NCBI GenBank assembly: GCA_021372945.1
Contig: JAJFTK010000071.1
Location: forward strand, 16,718 to 80,717
Reading direction: 5' to 3'
DNA from: Planctomycetaceae bacterium
GTDB lineage: Bacteria; Planctomycetota; Phycisphaerae; Sedimentisphaerales; Anaerohalosphaeraceae
DNA: 64,000 nt
The notes below the pieces were generated by a model, which saw only the letters and a list, made by a program, of their open reading frames with translations, made no database searches and was not told the DNA's origin. Shown piece after piece: positions 46,048 through 54,290 of the stretch (its first letter is position 1; each line of letters starts with the position of its first letter). Position numbers and translations under genes: made by a program.

Positions 46048-48156
46048 ATGAAAAATGTTTTGTATATACTGGTGTGTTTGGGAATGGCTTCGTGGGCCTC
46101 AGCGCTGTCGATTAACAATGGCAACTTTGAAAAGCAATCCGGCACGGCGGATGCGGCGGATGTTTCAAATTGGTATGACTATGGCGGCGGCAGTGTCAGC
46201 ACGTTGAATGCGGGCCCGTGGTTCAGGGGCAGCGGCATAGGTACCATTAATGCCACCGGATGTCTGTTCATGTCCGGCACCGCTGTCACCAGCAGTGAGG
46301 ACGGCGGGCGCAAGGCTTGGGTGTACCAGGGCATTGGTAAAGCGGACGGAACCAAGGCAATCAATATTTCGCTGCAATGGGGCGCCGCCAGTTATGTCGA
46401 GGACGGAAATATTGGCAATGGTGAAGGAGGAGTTATGGGGCTGACCCTCATGATTCTGGAGTCTGACGGCACTTTCACGGCTGGCGAATTTGCCCGGACT
46501 AATGATATCTATGGAGCCGCCGGTATTACGGAGATAACGCGGGCTACTCGAGTCAGGGATCTTGCCCCCGGCGTTGCGGTGAATGAAAGTTTCACGCTGG
46601 ATATATCCAGCGCTACGGCCGGTAAAGAGCTCTTCCTGAGAATCAATGCCTATAACGCAGGCGTCGATCCCTGGATGACTATAGACAATATCACAATGGC
46701 GGCGAGCAAAATAGCGCCTAAAGCGCCAAAAGATAATGCCAGGTTTGTTGCGATTGAGCGTACTTCCTCGGCGAACGATTTGACATTTAAGATTACTGAT
46801 CCAAACAACGTGGTTACTTCCGTTGATGTCCTGTTTGGTCCCGAGAATGATCCCAACTTGTCCCTGAATCCGGCCTATAAGATTGTCAGCGCCAAGTCGG
46901 TTTCGAATGGTAATCAATATACGATTACGCTGAATACCGAATTGTCCACGGATCTCGTTAATAATAAGCCGTATTACTGGAAAGTCATTCCTCATGATGC
47001 AAATAGCGTAACAATGAGCGCCTGGAATTTTACGACCATTCCATCGGGCCCCTATGTCGATCCTGTTGCGCCAAGCGTAAATGCTGTTTATCCGGGTGCA
47101 GATGCTGTCTTTTCTGTGGTGAGCGTCAATGTCGATACCTATCAGTGGTACAAGGACGCCGATCCGGATATTGCACTTTCCAGCAGTGATCCTCACTATT
47201 CCGGCGTTACCACGAATACCCTGACGATCCACAATGCACAAGTGGCGGATGAGGGATCTTACTACTGTATCGGAACCAAGACAGGCGGCGACATGGCTCA
47301 GAGCCTGGCCTCCGGCGAAGTGACCGTAAATCGATTGATGCACCACTTCCCGTTTAACACTGCCGCAAGTGGTATAACCCTGGATACCGTGGGCGGAGTT
47401 CAGGCGCAACTGATGGGTGGAGCCGCTGTGACAAGCGACGCCAATTCCATTGTTGGAGGTTATCTGAATCTCAGTAATCCCGGGTCCAATCTCGAAGACT
47501 CGCAGTACGCAAATATCCTGGATCCGAGTGCATTTACTCAACGACAGGTTACTATTTCCGCATGGTACCGTATGAAAACTCGCAGCGGCAAGGCGCCCAT
47601 TTGGGCAGTTGGCGCCGACACGAATAATTACTTTGATTTCTTTCCCCAATATCAATATAGCGAGGATGATGGAACGGGTACGGCGCGCAGTGAGTTCAGG
47701 GTAAGCAGCAATCTCCGTAACATTACTTCCGGTTCTTATGAAATAAAAACGGATCAGTGGTATTTTGTAACGATAACCAACAATGAGGGAACTGAGAAAT
47801 TGTATTTGGATGGTGAATACGCCGCTACAAGTGACATGTTTACCATGTCAGAAATTCAAGCAAAAATAACCGAACTTGGAACGCCGCTGGCGTACATCGG
47901 CAAACGTCTTGCCGGTGCTGCCGGCGATTACCCGCTGTTTAATGGTTATATCGATGAAGTGAAGGTCTATAACTATGCAATGTCGACCATTGAGGTAGGG
48001 CAGGAATACTTGTCAGTCAAAACAGATGCTGATTATGTCTGCAATCAGGAGACCTATGCCGTGGGCGACTATGACTATGATGGCAATTGTCAGGTCGATC
48101 TTGGCGATTTTGCGGAGATGGCTGCAAAATGGCTGCTTGATTATCAGATATTCTAA
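46048..48156 (+). CDS. Large secreted protein: carbohydrate-binding-like head, FN3/Ig/LamG and dockerin-like tail
   Basis: 702 residues. Signal peptide (VLYILVCLGMASWASA), then a galactose-binding-like beta-sandwich head (INNGNFEKQSG, LFLRINAYNAGVDPWMTIDNI) of about 200 residues. The rest repeats the architecture of the preceding gene: NDLTFKITDPNNVVTSVDVL, Ig-like VNVDTYQWYKDADPD and SYYCIGTK, LamG-like HHFPFNTAASGITLD, and a dockerin-like repeat (YDYDGNCQVDLGDFAEMAAK) at the end. GAAAGGGCGG precedes the ATG. The two genes look like a duplication with exchanged heads. A strong terminator follows 31 bases after the stop, closing this group. No catalytic function recognised. Confidence 0.75.
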   Translation: MKNVLYILVCLGMASWASALSINNGNFEKQSGTADAADVSNWYDYGGGSVSTLNAGPWFRGSGIGTINATGCLFMSGTAVTSSEDGGRKAWVYQGIGKADGTKAINISLQWGAASYVEDGNIGNGEGGVMGLTLMILESDGTFTAGEFARTNDIYGAAGITEITRATRVRDLAPGVAVNESFTLDISSATAGKELFLRINAYNAGVDPWMTIDNITMAASKIAPKAPKDNARFVAIERTSSANDLTFKITDPNNVVTSVDVLFGPENDPNLSLNPAYKIVSAKSVSNGNQYTITLNTELSTDLVNNKPYYWKVIPHDANSVTMSAWNFTTIPSGPYVDPVAPSVNAVYPGADAVFSVVSVNVDTYQWYKDADPDIALSSSDPHYSGVTTNTLTIHNAQVADEGSYYCIGTKTGGDMAQSLASGEVTVNRLMHHFPFNTAASGITLDTVGGVQAQLMGGAAVTSDANSIVGGYLNLSNPGSNLEDSQYANILDPSAFTQRQVTISAWYRMKTRSGKAPIWAVGADTNNYFDFFPQYQYSEDDGTGTARSEFRVSSNLRNITSGSYEIKTDQWYFVTITNNEGTEKLYLDGEYAATSDMFTMSEIQAKITELGTPLAYIGKRLAGAAGDYPLFNGYIDEVKVYNYAMSTIEVGQEYLSVKTDADYVCNQETYAVGDYDYDGNCQVDLGDFAEMAAKWLLDYQIF

Positions 48157-48187
48157 AGAATATGCCGTGACTGTGTTGACAGAGGGG

Positions 48188-48221
48188 GAGCTCCTGTCTT
48201 TAGGGAGCTCTTCTTTTTTTT
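48188..48221 (+). terminator. Rho-independent terminator
   Basis: GAGCTCC (48188-48194), a 9-base loop, GGAGCTC (48204-48210), followed directly by TTCTTTTTTTT. It ends the surface-protein group before the alcohol dehydrogenase gene. Confidence 0.85.
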
Positions 48222-48260
48222 GCTCGAACGCACGGATGGCGATCCTTGAAAGTGAGTCAG

Positions 48261-49409
48261 ATGGAAGGCATCATAACTCTGCGGCAGCCGCGCCAACTGG
48301 TTTTCGGCAATGGCTGCAGTGAACAGATCGTACACGATATCCCCGGATTGGGCCTCAAGAGGGCCATGATCGTGACATCGGCGCCGGTGCATGGTCTTGT
48401 ATTGCCTTTGTGTGAAAAGCTAAAAGAGCGCGGGATCCAAGTGACGGTATCCAATGTGCTCGATCGTGAGCCGACCCTGGAGATGGCTGCATCCGGAATA
48501 GAGACATGCCGGAGCACTGGCGCCGATGCCGTGGTCGGGGTGGGTGGAGGCAGCGTTCTCGATCTGGCAAAACTCATTGCGGCCCTTTGCGACGGTCGAC
48601 AAAAGCTCACTGAAGTTTTCGGGATAGACAAACTGCACAGCCGAAGCCTTTATCTGGCCTGCATGCCCACCACAGCCGGTACCGGCAGCGAGGTTTCGCC
48701 GAATGCGATCATTCTTGATCCTGCCGACCAATCGAAAAAGGCCGTCGTGAGCCGCCATCTTGTGCCGGATGCCGCGTATATTGACCCCTTGCTGACGCGA
48801 ACGGTTCCGCCGGCGGTAACGGCCGCCACCGGGATGGATGCGCTCGTTCATTGCATCGAGGCCTATGCCAACCGCTTTGCCCACGTGATCACCGATCATT
48901 ATGCGCTCGAAGGCATTCGGTTGATCGCGAGCAATTTAAAAAAGGCCTGCGATAACGGCCTGGATATTACAGCGCGGGCGAACCTGGCCCTTGGCAGCAT
49001 GTACGGCGGGCTTTGCCTTGGGCCGGTGAATACAGGCGGCGTCCATGCCTTGGCGTATCCGCTTGGTGGAAAGTATCACATTCCGCATGGCGTATCCAAC
49101 GCAGTACTCTTGCGCCATGTCATGCGTTATAACATGCAGGCGGCTCCAAAACGATATGCCGCCATTGCCGCCGCATTGGGCGCGGAAAATAGAAAAAATG
49201 AACGAGAGACGGCACAGGCGGGATTGGATATAATTGGGAGGTTGTCCGATGCCTGCCAAATCCCGGCGAAGATCTCAGAAATTGGAATTCCGTTTGCGGA
49301 CCTGGAGGAAATGGCCAAATCGGCAATGACGGTCACCCGGCTGTTGAACAACAATCTTCGTCAGATTACTTATGAAGACGCATTAGCAATTTACAGGAGC
49401 GCATGGTAG
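48261..49409 (+). CDS. Iron-containing alcohol dehydrogenase
   Basis: 382 residues of the Fe-ADH (group III) family. It has VVGVGGGSVLDLAKL (NAD-binding), TTAGTGSEVSPNAI, MDALVHCIEAYANR and YHIPHGVSNAVLL, the last two carrying metal-binding histidines. It oxidises an alcohol or reduces an aldehyde with NAD(P); the exact substrate is unknown, but the operon suggests a sugar acid or its aldehyde. ATG 48261 has GAAAGTGAG upstream; TTG 48246 and GTG 48252 are in frame too. It comes 40 bases after a terminator and is the first gene of a catabolic operon (ADH, aldolase, PdxA-like, DUF1537 kinase, symporter), one base before the aldolase gene. Confidence 0.9.
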   Translation: MEGIITLRQPRQLVFGNGCSEQIVHDIPGLGLKRAMIVTSAPVHGLVLPLCEKLKERGIQVTVSNVLDREPTLEMAASGIETCRSTGADAVVGVGGGSVLDLAKLIAALCDGRQKLTEVFGIDKLHSRSLYLACMPTTAGTGSEVSPNAIILDPADQSKKAVVSRHLVPDAAYIDPLLTRTVPPAVTAATGMDALVHCIEAYANRFAHVITDHYALEGIRLIASNLKKACDNGLDITARANLALGSMYGGLCLGPVNTGGVHALAYPLGGKYHIPHGVSNAVLLRHVMRYNMQAAPKRYAAIAAALGAENRKNERETAQAGLDIIGRLSDACQIPAKISEIGIPFADLEEMAKSAMTVTRLLNNNLRQITYEDALAIYRSAW

Positions 49410-49410
49410 G

Positions 49411-50331
49411 ATGCCAAAGATGAAAAAGTGTCAAGGCGTTATTGTCCCGATGGCAACCCCTTTTACGTGCGAAGGGCAGATCGACAGCAACAGTGTTCAC
49501 CGCATTATCGACCACCTGATCGCCGGCGGCAGCGACGGTATTTTTGTTCTTGGAACAACCGGCGAGTCCGCTTCGATATCGGCCGGCGAGAAGCAGAAAC
49601 TGGTTGAGGCCGCCGTTCAATCGACCAGCAAGAGGGCCGTTGTCTATGCGGGGATATCGGGCAATTGCCTGGCGGAATCGATCGCCGCGGCCCAACGCTA
49701 TATGGACATAGGGGCGGATGTTCTTGTTGCTCATGTGCCTTATTACTTTTCTCTTAACGAGGATGAAATAGTCAGCTACTTTATGACTCTGGCTGATCAT
49801 ATCGCCGGTCCTTTGATGCTCTACAATATGCCAATCACGACGCATATCTCACTTTCGACCGACTGCATTGACAAATTGAGCCGGCATGAGCGCATCGTGG
49901 GGTTGAAGGATTCCGAGAATACGCCCGGGCGATTGGAAGCCTCGATTGAAAGGTTCGCCGGGCGAGATGATTTTTCTTTTGTTGTCGGCTGTGCAGCGCT
50001 TTCGGCCAAGGCGCTGGGGATGGGGGCGGCGGGAATTGTTCCAAGCGCCGCCAATCTGGAGCCCCGGCTCTACAAGACGCTGTTTGAAAAAGCCGTCCAG
50101 GGCAATGCGTTGGCCGCGCAGGAACTCCAGCAGCAAACAAACCGGGTTTCAGCGCTCTACCAGGGGACCCGGTCCCTGGGCCAGTCATTGGCGGCATTGA
50201 AGGCGGCGATGCATCTTCTTGGTTTATGTGAATCGATGATGCTGCCTCCGCTTGTAACACTCGAGAAGAAGGACATGGTCGAGATCAAGAACCAAATGGC
50301 AGGATTAGGCCTCAAAACGGTTGTTCAATAA
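49411..50331 (+). CDS. DapA/N-acetylneuraminate lyase-family aldolase
   Basis: 306 residues, a class I aldolase of the DHDPS superfamily: GTTGESASIS (pyruvate carboxyl site), YNMP with Tyr138 and GLKDS with the Schiff-base Lys166. Such enzymes join or split pyruvate and an aldehyde, or dehydrate 2-keto-3-deoxy sugar acids. True DapA is unlikely because the gene lies in a sugar-acid operon, between an alcohol dehydrogenase and PdxA/DUF1537 genes. ATG 49411 is one base after the previous stop; ATG 49420 is also possible. Product specificity (for example keto-deoxy sugar acid cleavage) is inference. Confidence 0.87.
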   Translation: MPKMKKCQGVIVPMATPFTCEGQIDSNSVHRIIDHLIAGGSDGIFVLGTTGESASISAGEKQKLVEAAVQSTSKRAVVYAGISGNCLAESIAAAQRYMDIGADVLVAHVPYYFSLNEDEIVSYFMTLADHIAGPLMLYNMPITTHISLSTDCIDKLSRHERIVGLKDSENTPGRLEASIERFAGRDDFSFVVGCAALSAKALGMGAAGIVPSAANLEPRLYKTLFEKAVQGNALAAQELQQQTNRVSALYQGTRSLGQSLAALKAAMHLLGLCESMMLPPLVTLEKKDMVEIKNQMAGLGLKTVVQ

Positions 50332-50349
50332 TTCCAGGGAAGGCGCAGT

Positions 50350-51375
50350 ATGATCAAATCCAGACCAATTCTTGCAATCACGATGGGAGACCCCGCGGGG
50401 ATCGGTCCGGAAATAGCGGTCAAGGCGCTGGCCAACAAAAAAGTATATGACATCGCCAGACCGGTACTCGTGGGAGATGCATCGGTTATTGCCCGAGCGG
50501 CCGATATCTCCAAACTCAAGCTAAGAGTGAAAGCGGTTTCGAAAGTCAATGAAGCGACATTCGAATACGGGGTTGCGGATGTCCTGGATTTAGAAAATGT
50601 GAGCGTTGACACTTTTGAGTATGGGAAGGTTTCAGCCGTGGCGGGCAAGGCCGCCTTCGAGGCTGTTGAACGAGTGATCGCGCTTGCGATGGATGGTCAG
50701 ATCGATGCGGCGGTAACAGGGCCCATCAATAAGGAAGCGCTCAATCGGGCCGGATACCGCTATTCGGGTCATACCGAAATTTTTGCTGAGTACACAAAGA
50801 CAAAAGACTACGCCATGTGCCTTGTCGAGCAAGATATGCGGGTAGTGCATGTCTCTACGCACGTTTCCTTAAGACGGGCCTGTGAACTGGTCAAACAGGA
50901 GCGAATTGTTGCGGTGATCCGATTGGCGCATGATATGTGCAGGCGTCTGGGCATAAAGAACCCGGCAGTCGGTGTAGCGGGTTTAAATCCGCATGCCGGC
51001 GAAGGAGGGCTGTTCGGAGATGAGGAAGAAAAGGAGATCATTCCCGCGATAGAAAAGGCCAGGGCGTTGGGCATCCAGGCCGAAGGTCCGGTTCCGGCGG
51101 ACACGCTGTTTTCGAAGGTCAAAGGGGGACAGTATCAGATCGCCGTGGCGATGTATCATGACCAGGGGCATATTCCCGTGAAAGTCACGGGATTTGTGTT
51201 CAATAGCCGGACCAAAAAATGGGAGTCGGTCAAGGGCGTGAATATTACGCTGGGCCTTCCCATCATTCGGACGTCCGTGGATCACGGTACGGCCTTCGAT
51301 CAGGCGGGCAAGGGCACGGCCAACGAAGAAAGCATGGTGCACGCGATCGAGTACGCGGTCAGGCTTGCACTCTAA
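50350..51375 (+). CDS. pdxA: PdxA-family 4-phospho-hydroxy-acid dehydrogenase (PdxA2-like)
   Basis: 341 residues with all PdxA marks: ITMGDPAGIGPE, TGPINKEALN, YSGHTEIFAEY, MYHDQGHIPVK and RTSVDHGTAFDQAGKG. The classical enzyme oxidises 4-phosphohydroxy-L-threonine for vitamin B6. When the gene adjoins a DUF1537 kinase, as here, the described role of PdxA2 is oxidation and decarboxylation of a four-carbon acid sugar phosphate (such as threonate or erythronate 4-phosphate) to dihydroxyacetone phosphate. The gene starts 18 bases after the aldolase and ends 21 before the kinase. I favour the catabolic role from context; a B6 role cannot be excluded without knowing whether another pdxA exists. 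Confidence 0.9.
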   Translation: MIKSRPILAITMGDPAGIGPEIAVKALANKKVYDIARPVLVGDASVIARAADISKLKLRVKAVSKVNEATFEYGVADVLDLENVSVDTFEYGKVSAVAGKAAFEAVERVIALAMDGQIDAAVTGPINKEALNRAGYRYSGHTEIFAEYTKTKDYAMCLVEQDMRVVHVSTHVSLRRACELVKQERIVAVIRLAHDMCRRLGIKNPAVGVAGLNPHAGEGGLFGDEEEKEIIPAIEKARALGIQAEGPVPADTLFSKVKGGQYQIAVAMYHDQGHIPVKVTGFVFNSRTKKWESVKGVNITLGLPIIRTSVDHGTAFDQAGKGTANEESMVHAIEYAVRLAL

Positions 51376-51396
51376 TACGCTTCTGTTTAGGAATTT

Positions 51397-52581
51397 ATGA
51401 TCGTTGTGATAGCGGATGACTTGACGGGGGCCGGAGAGATCAGCGGGATCGGTCTTGACTACGGTCTCAAAGTGGAACTCCAGCGAAGTTTTTGCCCGCA
51501 AACAAATGCCCAGTTACTGGTTATTGACACGGACACCCGGTCATTGCCGGCTGAGCAGGCGGGCCAGGCCATACGGGATGTTGCGGAACGATTGAATGCG
51601 TCAGGTCTTGTCATCGACTGGATCTATAAAAAGACCGACTCGGTTCTTCGCGGGCCTGTAGCCGGTGAGTTGGAGACATTGCGTGATGCGCTGCATGCCG
51701 CCAGAGTGCTGCTCGTTCCGGCAAATCCGTCCAAGGGAAGGATCCTACGCGATGGGCAGTATCTTATACAGGGCAAGCCGCTGTGCGAAACCGATTTTGC
51801 CTGCGACCCTGAATATCCAGCGACGACGTCGGACGTTTTGCGGCTGCCGGGCCTGAGCGGCTGTCACGAGGTACATTTACTGAACTGCAGCCGGCCATTA
51901 CCATGCACAGGAATCGCAATCGGCCAGGCAGAGACAGCGAATGATCTGGCGCGATGGTCTGAAAAAATGGATGGGCAAACGCTCATGGCCGGTGCGGCGG
52001 AGTTCTTTGAAGCAATTCTGCAAAGCAAGGGATTGTCCAGGAAAATCGCTGAAACAGAATGCTGTTTTGGCAGCCGTATGTTGGTAGTCTGCGGCAGCAG
52101 TTGCGATTCAAGCCGTCAGTTCCTCAGAAAAGCAGAGCAGCTTGGCGTCGGTCTTTGCAGAATGCCGGATCGACTGTTTGGATCGGATTGCCCCGATACC
52201 ACGTGTTTTGAGCAGTGGACTGACCAGATCATCCGATGCTTTGAGAAGAGCAGTTGCGTGATGATCGCCATCGATCGCGCGGTCATTGAGAATGCTGCGT
52301 TGGCCCGTGCGCTTTGCGGCCGCATGGCAAAGGCCGTGTGGTCAGTATCCTGCATGATTCCGTTGAACGAAATCTTTGTGGAAGGCGGGGCGACGGCCGC
52401 GGCGATCGTTGAACGCTTTGGATGGAATCGGTTTAGCCCTTGCGACCAGCTCGGGCCCGGTATTGTTCGAATGAAAGTTCTGGAATGTGACGAAACCTGC
52501 CTCACGATAAAGCCGGGCAGCTATCCGTGGTCGGAAAGGATTCGAGACGTTTTTTTGAAAGGAGTATCCCGTGCCAACTGA
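51397..52581 (+). CDS. DUF1537 four-carbon acid sugar kinase-family protein
   Basis: 394 residues. The N-terminal domain has IADDLTGAGEISG and YKKTDSVLRGPVAGEL, hallmarks of the OtnK/DtnK family, which phosphorylates threonate, erythronate or related acids. The C-terminal nucleotide-binding part carries FVEGGATAAAIVERFGW, where the family usually has a TGGxTA-type loop; the acidic or polar residue after GG is replaced by Ala. Together with the preceding PdxA-like gene it should convert an acid sugar to a triose phosphate. Its last 11 bases overlap the symporter gene, whose ribosome site (GAAAGGAG) lies inside it. Confidence 0.88.
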   Translation: MIVVIADDLTGAGEISGIGLDYGLKVELQRSFCPQTNAQLLVIDTDTRSLPAEQAGQAIRDVAERLNASGLVIDWIYKKTDSVLRGPVAGELETLRDALHAARVLLVPANPSKGRILRDGQYLIQGKPLCETDFACDPEYPATTSDVLRLPGLSGCHEVHLLNCSRPLPCTGIAIGQAETANDLARWSEKMDGQTLMAGAAEFFEAILQSKGLSRKIAETECCFGSRMLVVCGSSCDSSRQFLRKAEQLGVGLCRMPDRLFGSDCPDTTCFEQWTDQIIRCFEKSSCVMIAIDRAVIENAALARALCGRMAKAVWSVSCMIPLNEIFVEGGATAAAIVERFGWNRFSPCDQLGPGIVRMKVLECDETCLTIKPGSYPWSERIRDVFLKGVSRAN

Positions 52582-54169
52582 AACACTTCATTGGATCGAT
52601 TGGACGATCATCGTCGCATACGCAATCCTGATCGCTTACCTGGGCAAGTGTTTTTCTGAAACCGGTAAATCCACGGGCAGCTACTTTGTTGGCAGCCGCT
52701 CCATTCCCGCCTGGGCCATCGGCATGTCGGTCATGGCCACGCTCATCAGCAGCGTGACGTTCCTGGCCTATCCCGGCCAGGGCTTCAGCGGCGATTGGAT
52801 CCTGCTGGTGCAGGGGCTGGCCGTACCGATAACCCTGGTGACGTTCGTCTGGTTCATCGTCCCTCTTTACCGCAAGTTCATCGGCATCAGCGCCTACGAG
52901 TACTTCGAAAAACGCTTCGGGTACTTTGCCCGCTTGTACAGTTCCACCGGGTTTATCATGATGCACTTCACCAAGATGGGAACCGTTTTCTATCTTCTCG
53001 CCCTGTCCCTGGCTTCCATGACCGGACAAAACCCCTACGGCATCGTATTGATCGTCGGCATCATTACGATTCTTTACACCTGGGCCGGCGGCATCGAAGG
53101 CGTTATCTGGATGGATGTCATACAGGGATTCATTCTCATCGCAGGAGGTCTGGTCAGTTGCGGCATCTTGCTCCTGCACGCAGGACAAGGCCCTGCCCAG
53201 GTACTTCAGGCCGCCTGGGCAAGCGGCAAAATGAATATCGGTGAATTCAGTTGGGACTTCACGCGACTGACCTTCTTCGTCATGTTCATCAACGGGATAT
53301 TTTATGCTATTCAAAAATACGGTACCGATCAAACCATCGTGCAGCGCTTCCTGGTTGCCGGAACCGACAAGAAAGCGATCAAGGCGGCCCTGATGGGCAC
53401 TCTTTTGTGCGTGCCCGTCTGGACGCTGTTTATTTTTATCGGCACATTGCTGTGGGTCTATTACCGCATGTCTCCCGAGCTGCTGCCCGCAGGGATAACC
53501 GGCGACAAGGTCTTTCCGTATTTCATCCTGACGCAGATTCCCGCCGGCGTCACCGGGCTGATCGTTGCGGCGTTGTTTTCGGCCGCCATGTCCACGCTTG
53601 ACTCGGATCTCAATTGCCTGGCGGCCGTCGGCGTCGAAGATTATTACCGCCGATTCCGCAGAAATGCCTCGGATCAACAATGCTTGCGCCTGGGCAAGAT
53701 GATCATTCTGGTTTGCGGCGTAATTTCCATTGGCATCGCCTGTCTTTATATTCATATGGGCGGCGAGGCGATCCTCGGGACGTTATTCGAGTTGTACGCC
53801 ATCTTTTCCGGCGGCATCGCCGGCATCTTCCTGCTGGCTTTTTTTACGACCCGTGCAAATCGAAAAGGCCTTAATGTGGGCATAGCCGCCTGTGTTTTGT
53901 TTACGACCTATGCGGTGCTGACCTCAACGAAATTCGATCTGGGCGGCTCAGGCAAACAGCTTATTCTCGATCTGGGACGATTTAACTTTCCGCATCACAA
54001 GTATATGCTCGGGGTCTACAGTCACATCGTTCTGTTCGTGGTCGGATACCTGGCCAGTTTCTTCTTCAAGCCGGACAAGGAGACCAGGCAGATGACGCTT
54101 TACGGCTGGCTTGAAAAGCAAAAGGAGTTTGCCGATACCGAGGATGTTCCCGTTGCCGTTCAAGAATGA
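52571..54169 (+). CDS. Sodium/solute symporter, SSS family
   Basis: 532 residues, about 13 membrane segments. Signature stretches: GSYFVGSRSIPAWAIGMSVM, SSVTFLAYPGQGFSGDW, GGIEGVIWMDVIQGFILI, KYGTDQTIVQRFLVA and VAALFSAAMSTLDSDLNCL. It belongs to the SSS branch with bacterial sialic acid and sugar transporters and probably brings in the acid sugar used by the upstream enzymes. The start is GTG 52571, set by GAAAGGAG six bases upstream, and overlaps the kinase gene by 11 bases. The other SSS gene (28731-30371) is only distantly alike. Confidence 0.92.
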   Translation: MPTETLHWIDWTIIVAYAILIAYLGKCFSETGKSTGSYFVGSRSIPAWAIGMSVMATLISSVTFLAYPGQGFSGDWILLVQGLAVPITLVTFVWFIVPLYRKFIGISAYEYFEKRFGYFARLYSSTGFIMMHFTKMGTVFYLLALSLASMTGQNPYGIVLIVGIITILYTWAGGIEGVIWMDVIQGFILIAGGLVSCGILLLHAGQGPAQVLQAAWASGKMNIGEFSWDFTRLTFFVMFINGIFYAIQKYGTDQTIVQRFLVAGTDKKAIKAALMGTLLCVPVWTLFIFIGTLLWVYYRMSPELLPAGITGDKVFPYFILTQIPAGVTGLIVAALFSAAMSTLDSDLNCLAAVGVEDYYRRFRRNASDQQCLRLGKMIILVCGVISIGIACLYIHMGGEAILGTLFELYAIFSGGIAGIFLLAFFTTRANRKGLNVGIAACVLFTTYAVLTSTKFDLGGSGKQLILDLGRFNFPHHKYMLGVYSHIVLFVVGYLASFFFKPDKETRQMTLYGWLEKQKEFADTEDVPVAVQE

Positions 54170-54176
54170 TCGACAA

Positions 54177-54219
54177 CTGCGGCAGGGGCAGACCTCCACG
54201 TCTGCCCAAACCTGCGCAG
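54177..54219. repeat. Composite intergenic hairpin
   Basis: Inner stem GGGCAGAC/GTCTGCCC (54186-54193 with 54200-54207) and outer stem CTGCGGCAGG/CCTGCGCAG (54177-54186 with 54211-54219) with one bulged base; the G at 54186 can join either stem. It starts 7 bases after the symporter stop. There is no T-run, so it looks like a REP-type intergenic palindrome more than a simple terminator. Confidence 0.6.
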
Positions 54220-54290
54220 CGGGCGCTATATTCTTCTTTGCCATGAACCAGTGAGAACAATTTTCCTATTAACAATTAAAAGGAATGCAA

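Noticed and set aside
46165-47655. 496-codon minus-strand frame opposite the second Ig/LamG surface protein
   Set aside because: No family resemblance and the opposite strand has signal peptide, ribosome site and paralogue.
49411-50331. DapA in lysine biosynthesis
   Set aside because: The operon is catabolic (alcohol dehydrogenase, PdxA-like, DUF1537, symporter) and contains no lysine gene.
52502-53755. Long minus-strand open frame opposite the second SSS symporter
   Set aside because: Antisense of a clear membrane protein; composition (Asp/Gln/His-rich) is the mirror of hydrophobic codons; no ribosome site.
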